Positions 36,194 to 45,093 of a stretch of DNA of 64,000 nucleotides are shown here, in pieces (positions within the stretch are counted from its first letter, which is position 1; every line of letters starts with the position of its first letter). This DNA comes from Oscillospiraceae bacterium (GTDB lineage Bacteria; Bacillota; Clostridia; UBA1212; SIG427): the NCBI GenBank assembly GCA_015069135.1, contig SVJE01000005.1, positions 1-64,000 of the forward strand, written 5' to 3'. The position numbers and the translations under genes were made by a program. A model generated the notes under the pieces. The model ran no database searches and was not told the origin of the DNA. It was given only the letters and a program-made list of their open reading frames with translations.

Positions 36194-39100
36194 TTATTCT
36201 TCATTTCTGTTGTTAAAAATTGCCGGGTACTTTTTCAACCACTCTTTACCAACAACAGAATCATTTTCGCCAATGCCAAACTCTTCTTGCTTACGTTTAA
36301 GCTCTTTATTAATCTCTTTAATGGCATCTTCTAAGTTCGCTCTTGGGTTCTCACCCTGCAATACTGTTTTGTTAAGAGCTGTAAGCAACCAACGCTCAGT
36401 ATAATATCCACCAGGAACACTTGGGGACTCTTTAATCCATCTCCACTGCTCAAGGATGCTTGCAATTTCTTCATCAGTGTATGGCTGAGAGCTTACTGCC
36501 AACTTATTGGAAGATGTACGTCTTGAAGCAACACCGAAAGCTATTTCAACCTCTTGATTGTATGCAGACTGTGCTTCAACACCTGTCCACCACTGTAAGA
36601 ATTTCCAAGAATTCTTTATTACTTCACTAGGATTATCAAATCTTGCTTCATTTTTCTTGTCTTCGCCTTTATAATTATCAATAATTACACACATAGCACC
36701 CTGTGCACCGGCATATCTTACAACCTCACCGAGTTCTTCATCGTAGTGACCAGGCAATGGCACGAAGTCCCACTTACCAGCAATTTCCGGAGCAGCCACT
36801 TTCAACTGACTGTACAAACCAGCATTGGAAATACCAATCGGAACATCACCATTACGGAATCTCTGATAGAAGTTAACATTCATAGGCATCTTATACTTGA
36901 TGTAAAGATTAGCATATTCTAAGTAAGCGTCATATGCTTCTTGTGAATTAAGAGCTGATACCTTACCATTAGGATCATACATTTCACCACCATGCTGATA
37001 CATGAATGGCCAATAACCACCTACGGAATAGTTTGAAGCAAATTCCATTTCGTTTTCTTGCAAGATAGGAAGTATATCATAAATATCTTCCCAAGTATCT
37101 AATGTGGAAACATCTATACCAAGTTCCTCCATTACGTCAGTTCTATAGAACATACCACTCCAAGCCATTGTTTCAGGCATACCGTAGTAATGGCCTTTAT
37201 ACAAACCGGGAACAAAACAAGCTGGTGTAAATGGGGATGTTTCAGCATCAAGATATGCATCAAATCCTTCCAAAGTATCTAAAGGATACAGAGCACCTCT
37301 CATTGCATATTCAACAACAGAACCTCCACCAAAAGTAATAGAAGCATCAGGTGCGGTACCTGCAACATAACGAAGCATAATCAAACCTTCAGTACCTGCT
37401 ACCATGGTAAGGTTAACTTTAATGTTTTCATTTGCAATAAATTCTTCAGTAACAAGCGTACGGAACATTTCAAATTCTTCACGACCAAAAGATGCGTAAA
37501 CATTGATGCTAGGCATATTTTCTTCATTTTCCTGCTTAACAACACCTATAGCGGCATAGTCAGTTGTAAATGACATACCGAATCTTACACCAGTTACATA
37601 CATATTCTGCCAGAAAGTGCTGATAGCTTCTTTATATGTAGCACCATTCTCATCAATCACCATGTAGTCAAGAGTAAGACCCTGTTTCTTCATATTAAAG
37701 ATATTATCATTGATACTTGAAACATTTGTAACGATATCATTCAAAGCAGTTGGTATACCCTCTGTATTTTCAGTCAGTTTACCAAACAACTCTGCAGTAA
37801 CCTTAACGATAGGAAGATAGTAAGGAATCTTATCACCATTTAATCTGCTAATCTCGTTGTAAGCATCCAACAATTCTTTATGACATGTCTTAATATCTTC
37901 TTTAATACTTGGGATATACAACTGTAAATCCCAGTCTCTGTTTGTATCAACGTTATATGTACCGTCTTCATTTCTGGAAGAACCTGTAACCTGTACAATC
38001 TTTTTAACCAGACTGTCAATGTATTCCATAGCATCTTCCAAAGCCTGTACTGAATGACGCATAGGTCCTAATTTAACAGTCATTGTAATAGTGTGTACAC
38101 CCGGTTCTAAATAGAACAGATAAGGTTTCTGATTTTCATCTTTGAGTGGTTCACAAATCCAGTTGTCAGCAGCAGGGAAACAGTATTCTTCCATCTCTTT
38201 AAATGGAACTTCACCGTCTATTTTGATTTCTCTATATGCAACAACGTCACTTATTGGAGTCTTATATCTAAATGCAATCTGATACCAGCCTGCTTCTTTA
38301 ACTTCAACTGTTTTGAAAGAAATAGACTGATTGCCTTCGCTCCAACGATCTCCACCAAATATATTGTAGTTAATCTCTTTAAATGAAGCAGGACTTGAAC
38401 AATAGTTTTCATCCCAATCCATTGTCATCGCTACATCATTCTTTAATGTGAGAGCTTCTTCGATTTCTATTCTATCAAGCGCTTCACCTTTATAGTCCTT
38501 TGCGTCAATGCTCTCTCTATACTCTTTATAGGAAGGTACATTTACAGGAGCTACAAAAGATACAGCTCTTAAAACAACATCCTGTCTTTGGAATGTAAGT
38601 TCAATTGTCTGCACCTTATTATTTGCCTGAAGAACAAATTTGTATGGATTTCTGTAAAAACCTTCTGTGCTTGCAACAGTATAAGACTGCCAAGCAAAAG
38701 TTTCTCTCTGCTTAGCTTTGATTTCATTACCCATGTCATCAAATTTATCAATATCATACTGCTCATAAAGTCTTCCAAGCTCTAATGTTTCAGCTTCAGC
38801 GAATGGTCTCTTTCCATTAATAGTGAAAGAGAACAACGCATCCTGTGCTTTATCTTCAGGCATAAAATAATCAAGATTAAGACTATAAAGACCTGTTTCC
38901 GGCACTTTAAATTGATATACAAGAGTTGTCTTACCATCTGCAATAACAACTGCAGTCGGATCAGCAGCAATGAAAGAATCAGATGCTTCATGCACATAAT
39001 CTTCAGTAAATGTAGATACTGTTCCACCCTTCACTGATGAATATGAAGAACCAGGCAATACAATTGCATCGCCTTTGTAATCCTCGATTCCGTCAGTGTA

Positions 39101-39322
39101 GTACTTATTCAGCACCTTACCATACTCCAACAAACTGTTGTCCAATCGCGTTTCATTCTGAATGAATGGGTTGAATCCCATAACATCGGTGTTTTCACCT
39201 TGTGAGAATTGTTTACTTTCGTCTTCGTTCCTTATGCCCATAACGGCAGCAACAACAATAAACAAAATAACAAATCCAATAATTGCACCAATGCGAATGA
39301 TTTTGTTCCTTTTTTTGTTCAT
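36194..39322 (-). CDS. Giant membrane-anchored solute-binding protein with N-terminal carbohydrate-binding-like regions
   Basis: 1042 residues, more than twice a usual binding protein. An N-terminal membrane helix (about 9-28) lacks a lipobox. Two beta-rich, CBM-like regions follow (about 70-265 and 300-430; the second includes AGWYQIAFRYKTP and GVHTITMTVKL). A helical linker comes next, then a family-1 solute-binding domain from about 610 (FGREEFEMFRTLVTEEF, APDASITFGGGSVVEYAM, TWEDIYDILP). I infer that the N-terminal modules grip polymeric or long oligomeric sugars while the C-terminal part delivers to the permeases. It is the first gene of the importer operon, downstream of a perfect promoter. 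Confidence 0.8.
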   Translation of the reverse strand: MNKKRNKIIRIGAIIGFVILFIVVAAVMGIRNEDESKQFSQGENTDVMGFNPFIQNETRLDNSLLEYGKVLNKYYTDGIEDYKGDAIVLPGSSYSSVKGGTVSTFTEDYVHEASDSFIAADPTAVVIADGKTTLVYQFKVPETGLYSLNLDYFMPEDKAQDALFSFTINGKRPFAEAETLELGRLYEQYDIDKFDDMGNEIKAKQRETFAWQSYTVASTEGFYRNPYKFVLQANNKVQTIELTFQRQDVVLRAVSFVAPVNVPSYKEYRESIDAKDYKGEALDRIEIEEALTLKNDVAMTMDWDENYCSSPASFKEINYNIFGGDRWSEGNQSISFKTVEVKEAGWYQIAFRYKTPISDVVAYREIKIDGEVPFKEMEEYCFPAADNWICEPLKDENQKPYLFYLEPGVHTITMTVKLGPMRHSVQALEDAMEYIDSLVKKIVQVTGSSRNEDGTYNVDTNRDWDLQLYIPSIKEDIKTCHKELLDAYNEISRLNGDKIPYYLPIVKVTAELFGKLTENTEGIPTALNDIVTNVSSINDNIFNMKKQGLTLDYMVIDENGATYKEAISTFWQNMYVTGVRFGMSFTTDYAAIGVVKQENEENMPSINVYASFGREEFEMFRTLVTEEFIANENIKVNLTMVAGTEGLIMLRYVAGTAPDASITFGGGSVVEYAMRGALYPLDTLEGFDAYLDAETSPFTPACFVPGLYKGHYYGMPETMAWSGMFYRTDVMEELGIDVSTLDTWEDIYDILPILQENEMEFASNYSVGGYWPFMYQHGGEMYDPNGKVSALNSQEAYDAYLEYANLYIKYKMPMNVNFYQRFRNGDVPIGISNAGLYSQLKVAAPEIAGKWDFVPLPGHYDEELGEVVRYAGAQGAMCVIIDNYKGEDKKNEARFDNPSEVIKNSWKFLQWWTGVEAQSAYNQEVEIAFGVASRRTSSNKLAVSSQPYTDEEIASILEQWRWIKESPSVPGGYYTERWLLTALNKTVLQGENPRANLEDAIKEINKELKRKQEEFGIGENDSVVGKEWLKKYPAIFNNRNEE

Positions 39323-39386
39323 ACGCTCAAACCTTCCAATTTATTTATGTATCTATACGATAAATTTGGATACAATACACAAAAAT

Positions 39387-39415
39387 ATTATATAATTCTT
39401 GTGCAATAGTGTCAA
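39387..39415 (-). promoter_or_regulatory. Promoter of the importer operon
   Basis: TTGACA (39410-39415) and TATAAT (39387-39392), 17-bp spacer, both perfect, on the minus strand; 65 bp before the giant binding-protein gene. Confidence 0.88.
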
Positions 39416-39444
39416 TGCTAACCTGTAACTTATATGTAAATAAA

Positions 39445-40851
39445 CTATTTCAGTTGCAACACTAATTTCTTAAATAAATTTCCCCTTTCTTCAAAATTTT
39501 TAAACATGTCAAAGCTGGTACTTGCCGGAGACAAAAGTACAACATCCCCTTTTTTCGCAAGATTTCTGGTGTTTTCCACCGCTTCCTGATATGATTTTGC
39601 ATAAATCACAGGAATTTCACATTCCAAACCTCGTTTTCCCAGTTCATCTTTTAATGCTTTTTCAATTTTTTCTGCAGTAGGTCCGGTTAAAACCATTGCT
39701 TTTACTTTGTCAGCAAGCGCAGGTCCTAAATCATCATAAGGAATATTCTTATCCTTTCCTCCTGCCATAAGAACCACGTTGCCGCCAAATACACTTAATG
39801 CATTTAAAGTTCTGTTAGGGCTACTATCTATAGAACTATTATAGTATTTAACACCATCCAATTCACGGACAAATTCCAATCTGTGCTCTACACCGCCAAA
39901 AGCATTGGCAATTTCTCTCATTATTTCCGTCGGAACAATGTCCATGGTTGCCGCTATTGCTGTCATATAATTTTCAACATTGTGATTTCCCGGTAAAATA
40001 ATATCACCTCGATCCATTATTTTACCATTATGAGACATAATCTGGTCACCTTCCAACCATACACCCTTTTTAACTTTATCCTTGCGACTGAAATTGTATA
40101 ATTTCCCGGGGACAATGGCATTCATAGATGCCGTTACTTCATTGTCCAAATTCAAAACAGTAATGCTGTCTGTCCCATTATTAAGAAATATGTTTTTCTT
40201 GGCATCAATATACTCCTCATATGATTTATGTACATCCAGGTGGTTAGGAGTTATATTTGTAATAACAGCCACATCTGTTTGTGCCTTCATTTTCATAAGT
40301 TGGAAACTGCTGAGTTCAACCACAACAAAATCATTTTCAGTCATTTCATCCACAAACTGAAGAAGCGGGGTTCCGATATTTCCGCCTACCCAGGCTTTAC
40401 CACCATTTTTCTCACAATAAGCGTTTAAAAATTTGTAAATCAAAGTAGTAGTGGTAGTCTTACCATCGCTTCCGGTTACCGCAAATATTTTACCGGGACA
40501 TAAATTAAGGAAAACTTCCATTTCAGAAGTAAGCACCGCGCCCTTTTCCACAGCTTTAGCAAGCTCCGGAACATCGTAGCGGACTACAGGAGTTTTGAAT
40601 ATAATATCAAATTTTTCTGTTTTGAGAACATTCAGATAATTCTCACCAAAACAAGTGCGGAATTCTATACCTTCAGACTTAAGGCTTTCTGCTCTTGCAA
40701 TAGTCTCCGGTGAATCACTTTTGTCGATAACAAATATGTTTTTTGCACCCTTTTTATATAAATAGCGTATCAAAGGAAAATTACTGATACCCATGCCCAG
40801 CACACAGATATGTTTGCCGGACAAGCCCTCAAGTATGTTTATATTTTTCAT
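39445..40851 (-). CDS. murD: UDP-N-acetylmuramoylalanine--D-glutamate ligase (MurD)
   Basis: 468 residues. MurD adds D-glutamate to UDP-MurNAc-L-alanine in peptidoglycan synthesis. The N-terminal domain has VLGMGISNFPLIRYL; the ATP-binding domain carries AVTGSDGKTTTTTL near residue 118 and ITPNHLDVHKSYEEY; the C-terminal domain has GVEHRLEFVRELDGVKYYNSSIDSSPNRT and LMAGGKDKN. Length is normal. The ATG at 40851 is chosen over an upstream GTG (15 bp earlier) inside a GTGGGG ribosome site. It is isolated here from other mur genes. Confidence 0.93.
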   Translation of the reverse strand: MKNINILEGLSGKHICVLGMGISNFPLIRYLYKKGAKNIFVIDKSDSPETIARAESLKSEGIEFRTCFGENYLNVLKTEKFDIIFKTPVVRYDVPELAKAVEKGAVLTSEMEVFLNLCPGKIFAVTGSDGKTTTTTLIYKFLNAYCEKNGGKAWVGGNIGTPLLQFVDEMTENDFVVVELSSFQLMKMKAQTDVAVITNITPNHLDVHKSYEEYIDAKKNIFLNNGTDSITVLNLDNEVTASMNAIVPGKLYNFSRKDKVKKGVWLEGDQIMSHNGKIMDRGDIILPGNHNVENYMTAIAATMDIVPTEIMREIANAFGGVEHRLEFVRELDGVKYYNSSIDSSPNRTLNALSVFGGNVVLMAGGKDKNIPYDDLGPALADKVKAMVLTGPTAEKIEKALKDELGKRGLECEIPVIYAKSYQEAVENTRNLAKKGDVVLLSPASTSFDMFKNFEERGNLFKKLVLQLK

Positions 40852-40962
40852 GGTCAAGTACCCCACTCAACTAAATCTCTTATGATTTTATAGTTTATCA
40901 CATAATTAAAAAATTGTGAATACTTTATTACATAAAATTATATGGTAAAAGGAACCATTTTA

Positions 40963-40991
40963 TTGACTTGAGCATACTGTAGAAGTATAAT
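40963..40991 (+). promoter_or_regulatory. Promoter of the FMN riboswitch-ribU transcript
   Basis: TTGACT (40963-40968), 17-bp spacer, TATAAT (40986-40991), about 15 bp before the riboswitch. Confidence 0.85.
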
Positions 40992-41005
40992 TACTTTGTA
41001 ATAAA

Positions 41006-41136
41006 CTTCGGGGCAGGGTGAGATTCCCTACCGGCGGTGAAAGCCCGCGAACCTTAGCGAAATGCTTAAGGCCGATACGGTGAAATTCCGTAGCCGACGG
41101 TATTCTGTATTTTACAGTAAGTCCGGATGAGAGGAG
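41006..41136 (+). ncRNA. FMN riboswitch (RFN element)
   Basis: The classic core is present in order: CTTCGGGGCAGGGTGAGATT, CCTACCGGCGGT, AAGCCCGCGA, then GGTGAAATTCCG with TAGCCGACGG, and closing AGTCCGGATGAGAGGAG. The last segment overlaps the ribosome site GAGGAG of ribU, 7 bp before its ATG, so binding of FMN could block translation directly. Confidence 0.97.
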
Positions 41137-41143
41137 TGGTAAA

Positions 41144-41743
41144 ATGAATCCCCATATTAAAAAATCTATACCTGTACGTAAACTTGTTGTAACTGCTATG
41201 TTAGCGGCACTTTCTTCTGTACTTATGATGTTAAGTTTCTCTGTACCTTTTGTACCATCTTTTTTGAAACTTGATTTTTCAGAGCTGCCTGCACTTTTGG
41301 CATCTTTTACATTTGGACCTGTGTATGGTATCTTGGTATGCCTTGTAAAAAACTTAGTAAACGTATTTTTTACTACTACTGGTGGTATCGGCGAACTGGC
41401 TAATTTTTTATTAGGAACACTGTTTGTTCTTCCGGCAGGACTTATTTACAAGCAACACCGCACACTTAAGGGTGCTGTTACCGGAGCCTTAGTCGGAAAT
41501 ACAGCCATGGCTATTATAAGTTTGCCTGTTAACTATTTTCTTACCTACCCTATTTACATGAAGTTTCTTTCAGAAGAAGCCATTTTAGGAATGTACAAGG
41601 CTATTTACCCGGGGACAGACACTCTGATAGAAGCATTAACAATATTCAATATTCCTTTTACTTTTGTAAAAGGTCTTTTCTCTGTAATAATCACATTTTT
41701 GATTTATAAAAGAATTTCACCTTTACTCAAAGGAAGAAAATAA
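41144..41743 (+). CDS. ribU: Riboflavin ECF transporter S component (RibU)
   Basis: 199 residues with five to six membrane segments. The N-terminal RKLVVTAMLAALSSVLMML helix with its AxxxA pattern is the ECF module contact. RibU captures riboflavin/FMN and works with the shared EcfA/A'/T module. The FMN riboswitch immediately upstream fits. The codons at 41611-41622 (PGTDT) carry one copy of the dispersed DNA motif GGGGACAGACAC. Monocistronic with a strong hairpin terminator. Confidence 0.95.
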   Translation: MNPHIKKSIPVRKLVVTAMLAALSSVLMMLSFSVPFVPSFLKLDFSELPALLASFTFGPVYGILVCLVKNLVNVFFTTTGGIGELANFLLGTLFVLPAGLIYKQHRTLKGAVTGALVGNTAMAIISLPVNYFLTYPIYMKFLSEEAILGMYKAIYPGTDTLIEALTIFNIPFTFVKGLFSVIITFLIYKRISPLLKGRK

Positions 41744-41765
41744 TTTCATCACAATATTTGACATC

Positions 41766-41813
41766 AAAAAAGGACTGTTCCCTTTTTTCAAGGGGACAGT
41801 CCTCGCTTTTATA
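41766..41813. terminator. Bidirectional terminator between ribU and aspartokinase
   Basis: AGGACTGT(T)CCC, loop, GGGGACAGTCCT with T-runs on both strands (AAAAAA before, CGCTTTTAT after). It contains the GGGGACAG core of the dispersed motif. Confidence 0.88.
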
Positions 41814-41818
41814 TTAAA

Positions 41819-43189
41819 TTATCCTTCAGGGAAGAACTCGTTATAAAGAGCTACCAAACCTGCTTCAGCATCCCATTCATTAATACCAAACATAATACTT
41901 ACCTCGGAAGAACCCTGGTTAATCATTCGGATATTTATACCGGCATCCGCCAAAGCATTCGTAGCACGGGCAGACACACCAATGGTCCTTGTCATACCAC
42001 GACCAACCAACATAAGAATTGCACAATCGTACTCAACAGTTACCCTATCCACCTGTTGCTCGTCGTAAAGACGTTTTGTAATTCTTGCCAGCTTACCGTC
42101 AGGACAGTTTGTTCTTCTTACAATAATAGAAATACTGTCAATGCCGGATGGTGTGTGTTCGTAAGAAACGCCTTCTTCTTCAAGAATCTGAAGAATCTTA
42201 CGACCAATACCAATTTCTCTGTTCATCATATATTTTTCAATATGAATTGTCATAAAGCCCTTATCTGCAGCAATACCTACAACAGGAGTTATAGGAGCGA
42301 AAGCCGGGTCTCCGGTGTCAGGCACAATAAATGTTCCCGGAGCAGATGGATTATTTGTGTTCCTGATATTAACCTTAATACCTTTTCGGAACACAGGCTC
42401 TAAAGTCTCTTCGTGAAGTACACTGAAGCCTGCGTAAGAAAGCTCTCTCATTTCTTCGTATGTGAAGAAAGGAATCGGATGAGGATTCTTAATTATTCTT
42501 GGGTTAGCTGCAAATACATAGTCTACGTCGGTAAAATTCTCATATACTTCAGCATCAACACCTGCTGCCAATACAGAACCGGTTACATCACTTCCACCTC
42601 TGGAGAAAGTTACTACTTCTCCATCAGGTGAATATCCAAAAAATCCAGGAAATACTACTAAAGACTTTTCGTTTGCCAATTTCTGAAGATTTACATATGA
42701 CTCTGGTAATACTCTTGCATTACCAAACTGATCGCTTAATACAAGACCTGCATCTTTAGGATTAACATACTTTGCATCAACACCTAAACTCTGAAGATAT
42801 GCAGCTACCAACTTTGCAGAGTTATCTTCACCGGCAGCCTTCATAAGGTCCATAAACTTATCGTCACCTTCAGGTCTGTTATTGATTCTGTCCTGAAGAT
42901 CTTTTCTGATTACATCAATAATTTCATTACCCAGGTTGAAATCTTTTGCAATGGAAGCATATCTTTCAACTACAGCTTCTAATTGAGTTTTGTAACTGTT
43001 TTCACTTGCCATACACTTGTAAGCCAAAGCAATAAGCATATCAGTTACTTTTGTGTCTTTATCGTTTCTCTTACCTGGTGCAGATACAACCATAATTCTT
43101 CTGGAGGGGTCTGCAAGAACAATATCACATACTTTTTTTATCTGTCCGGCATCTGCCAGCGAACTACCACCGAATTTTACTACTTTCAT
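41819..43189 (-). CDS. lysC: Aspartate kinase
   Basis: 456 residues. Kinase domain: VVKFGGSSLADAGQIKKV at the N terminus and TFSRGGSDVTGSVLAAGVDAE near 211-230. Two C-terminal ACT domains follow (VVGIAADKGFMTIHIEK..., VGRGMTRTIGVSARATNALADAGINIRM), suggesting feedback by threonine and/or lysine. The enzyme phosphorylates aspartate in the first step to lysine, methionine and threonine. Third gene of the pheB-hom-lysC unit, 17 bp after hom. Confidence 0.93.
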   Translation of the reverse strand: MKVVKFGGSSLADAGQIKKVCDIVLADPSRRIMVVSAPGKRNDKDTKVTDMLIALAYKCMASENSYKTQLEAVVERYASIAKDFNLGNEIIDVIRKDLQDRINNRPEGDDKFMDLMKAAGEDNSAKLVAAYLQSLGVDAKYVNPKDAGLVLSDQFGNARVLPESYVNLQKLANEKSLVVFPGFFGYSPDGEVVTFSRGGSDVTGSVLAAGVDAEVYENFTDVDYVFAANPRIIKNPHPIPFFTYEEMRELSYAGFSVLHEETLEPVFRKGIKVNIRNTNNPSAPGTFIVPDTGDPAFAPITPVVGIAADKGFMTIHIEKYMMNREIGIGRKILQILEEEGVSYEHTPSGIDSISIIVRRTNCPDGKLARITKRLYDEQQVDRVTVEYDCAILMLVGRGMTRTIGVSARATNALADAGINIRMINQGSSEVSIMFGINEWDAEAGLVALYNEFFPEG

Positions 43190-43206
43190 TATATATCCCC
43201 CTGAAC

Positions 43207-44457
43207 TTAACCTTCCACTCTTATTATATTCTCACATGTTACGCTAAGAGTCTTTTCAAGTTCAACTTTCTTAGCATCAAGATTCTTTTCGGAAACATAT
43301 CCGGTAACAACAGCCATGTAAGAAGGAGCCTCATTGTCAGGAAGAATAATTTTACCCTCTTCACCGAATATGGATTTAGCAACCTGACGAACTTCTGTGC
43401 TTTCAACATCACCATTAATTTTAATTCTTATATAGTAACGGCTCATACCTTCACTGTCACTTATTACCTTAGCATCGTTTTCTGCATATCCCGGAAGAAC
43501 CTTAGGATTTGTTCCGCAAAGTATTTCGATAATATCACCCATTACTGCACTGGCTGTAGCAAGTTTACCTGCACCCTTACCATAGAACATTACATCTCCT
43601 GTGTAAGTACCTTTTACCAATACAGAGTTAAATACTGATGACACTCCGGAAAGCATGTGGCTCTTATCTAAAAGCAAAGGTTCAACACTTATCACAACAC
43701 CCTGTTTTGTGTTTTTGCTGGAACCTATAAGTTTAATTGCAAAACCTGCCTTGTCAGCCAAAGCTAAATCTTCGTAAGACACATCTCTGATACCTTTACA
43801 TGGTACATCTTTGTAATCCACGAAAGCACCGTATGCAATAGAAGAAAGAATAGCTATTTTACGACAGGCATCATGTCCATCAACGTCAGCCGTTGGATTA
43901 GCTTCTGCAAATCCCTTTTTTTGAGCCAAAGCCAAAGCATCCGCAAAGCTCATTTTATCTTCTTTCATTTTTGTCAAAATATAGTTTGTGGTACCGTTTA
44001 ATATACCCTGAATTTCATATATATCATTAGAAGAAAGACAAATGTTCATTGGTCTTATTACAGGAATACCACCACCTGCACTTGCTTCGTACAGGAACTG
44101 TACACCATTGTCAAAAGCAAGCTTGGTAAGCTCTTTGCCGTAAGCTGCCACAACCTCTTTATTTGAAGTTACTACATGGCGACCGGACTCTAAAGCTCTT
44201 TTTGAAAGCTGGTATGGAAGATCCAAACCACCTATAGTCATTACCACCAACTTAATATCAGGGTTTGCAAAAATTTCATCTGCATTTCCTGTTGTATATG
44301 CTTCGTATGGAGTTCCTGTAAAATCTCTTATATCCAATATAGCACCCAATGCCACTTCATCTTTGAAGCGGGTGCTAAGCTCTTCTTTTTTCTCCAGCAA
44401 AATATCAGCTACACCGGAGCCAACTACTCCACAGCCCATTACAGCAATTTTAAACAT
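43207..44457 (-). CDS. hom: Homoserine dehydrogenase
   Basis: 416 residues. NAD(P)-binding fold GCGVVGSGVADILL; the catalytic region contains AGGGIPVIRPMN and GILNGTTNYILTKMKE near 175-195; PTADVDGHDACRKIAIL follows. The C-terminal ACT domain (RYYIRIKINGDVESTEVRQV) suits threonine feedback. It converts aspartate semialdehyde to homoserine. It lies between pheB and lysC. Confidence 0.95.
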   Translation of the reverse strand: MFKIAVMGCGVVGSGVADILLEKKEELSTRFKDEVALGAILDIRDFTGTPYEAYTTGNADEIFANPDIKLVVMTIGGLDLPYQLSKRALESGRHVVTSNKEVVAAYGKELTKLAFDNGVQFLYEASAGGGIPVIRPMNICLSSNDIYEIQGILNGTTNYILTKMKEDKMSFADALALAQKKGFAEANPTADVDGHDACRKIAILSSIAYGAFVDYKDVPCKGIRDVSYEDLALADKAGFAIKLIGSSKNTKQGVVISVEPLLLDKSHMLSGVSSVFNSVLVKGTYTGDVMFYGKGAGKLATASAVMGDIIEILCGTNPKVLPGYAENDAKVISDSEGMSRYYIRIKINGDVESTEVRQVAKSIFGEEGKIILPDNEAPSYMAVVTGYVSEKNLDAKKVELEKTLSVTCENIIRVEG

Positions 44458-44489
44458 TTCTACACTTTCCTTTCATATACATAACTTAA

Positions 44490-44924
44490 CTATCTGTTAA
44501 GTAATTCTGCTCTTCTAACACCGTCTACACAGCAAATATCGGCAATTAATTGTTCAAGACTTCTGTTCATGCCAACAGTATCCAATGATACAGTAACATC
44601 TGCCAACCCGTCAATAGGTACATTCTGATTTATTGTTAAAATATTTCCTTTTGCATCTGCTACTTTATTAATTATTGACGCTAATATGCCGGAAAAATCC
44701 TCAACTACAAAATACAAGGTTACTATTTGTTCGTGATCCAGCTTATCATAAGGAAATACTTTGTCTCTGTATTTGTAAAATGCACTTTTTCCTATGCCAA
44801 CTTCCTGAAGTATTTCTACTGTGGGTTTGTTACTGTAAAGTGCTATCTTTTTCTTTGCTTCCACAGTCTTTAAAAGTATTTCAGGACACACATCTGTGCT
44901 TACCAGGAGAAATCGTTCGTCCAT
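44490..44924 (-). CDS. pheB: PheB/UPF0735-type ACT-domain protein
   Basis: 144 residues. An N-terminal helix-turn-helix-like part (LLKTVEAKKKIALYSNKPTVEILQEVGIGKSAFYKYRD) and a C-terminal ACT domain (IVTLYFVVEDFSGILASIINKVADAKGNI). The family is often called PheB but is now viewed as a regulatory ACT protein. Here it leads the hom-lysC operon and may sense one of its amino-acid products (inference). Confidence 0.9.
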   Translation of the reverse strand: MDERFLLVSTDVCPEILLKTVEAKKKIALYSNKPTVEILQEVGIGKSAFYKYRDKVFPYDKLDHEQIVTLYFVVEDFSGILASIINKVADAKGNILTINQNVPIDGLADVTVSLDTVGMNRSLEQLIADICCVDGVRRAELLNR

Positions 44925-44948
44925 ATTCCTTTTCCTTTTCTTTGTTGT

Positions 44949-44975
44949 CCGTCTGTCACGGACAATAGTCCGTCA
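44949..44975 (-). promoter_or_regulatory. Operator-like palindrome in the pheB leader
   Basis: ACGGAC-AATA-GTCCGT (44958-44973) is a 6-bp perfect inverted repeat about 15 bp downstream of the -10, with a further GACGGAC repeat beside it. It could be an operator, perhaps for the HTH-like PheB protein itself, or a small leader hairpin. Confidence 0.5.
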
Positions 44976-44989
44976 AACGGTTTAGCGAT

Positions 44990-45018
44990 ATGATAGCACA
45001 GTAGTCAGAATAATGCAA
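44990..45018 (-). promoter_or_regulatory. Promoter of the pheB-hom-lysC operon
   Basis: TTGCAT (45013-45018), 17-bp spacer, TATCAT (44990-44995) on the minus strand. Confidence 0.7.
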
Positions 45019-45041
45019 TAGTTTTTCGACATTTTACCAAT

Positions 45042-45074
45042 AAAAAAGCGACACAACCAAAAAGGTCATGCCGC
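45042..45074 (-). terminator. Terminator of pta-ackA
   Basis: GCGGCATGACC, TTTTT, GGTTGTGTCGC (11 pairs, some G-U) then TTTTTT on the minus strand. Confidence 0.85.
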
Positions 45075-45093
45075 TGTTGCAAGCTTTGTGGAT

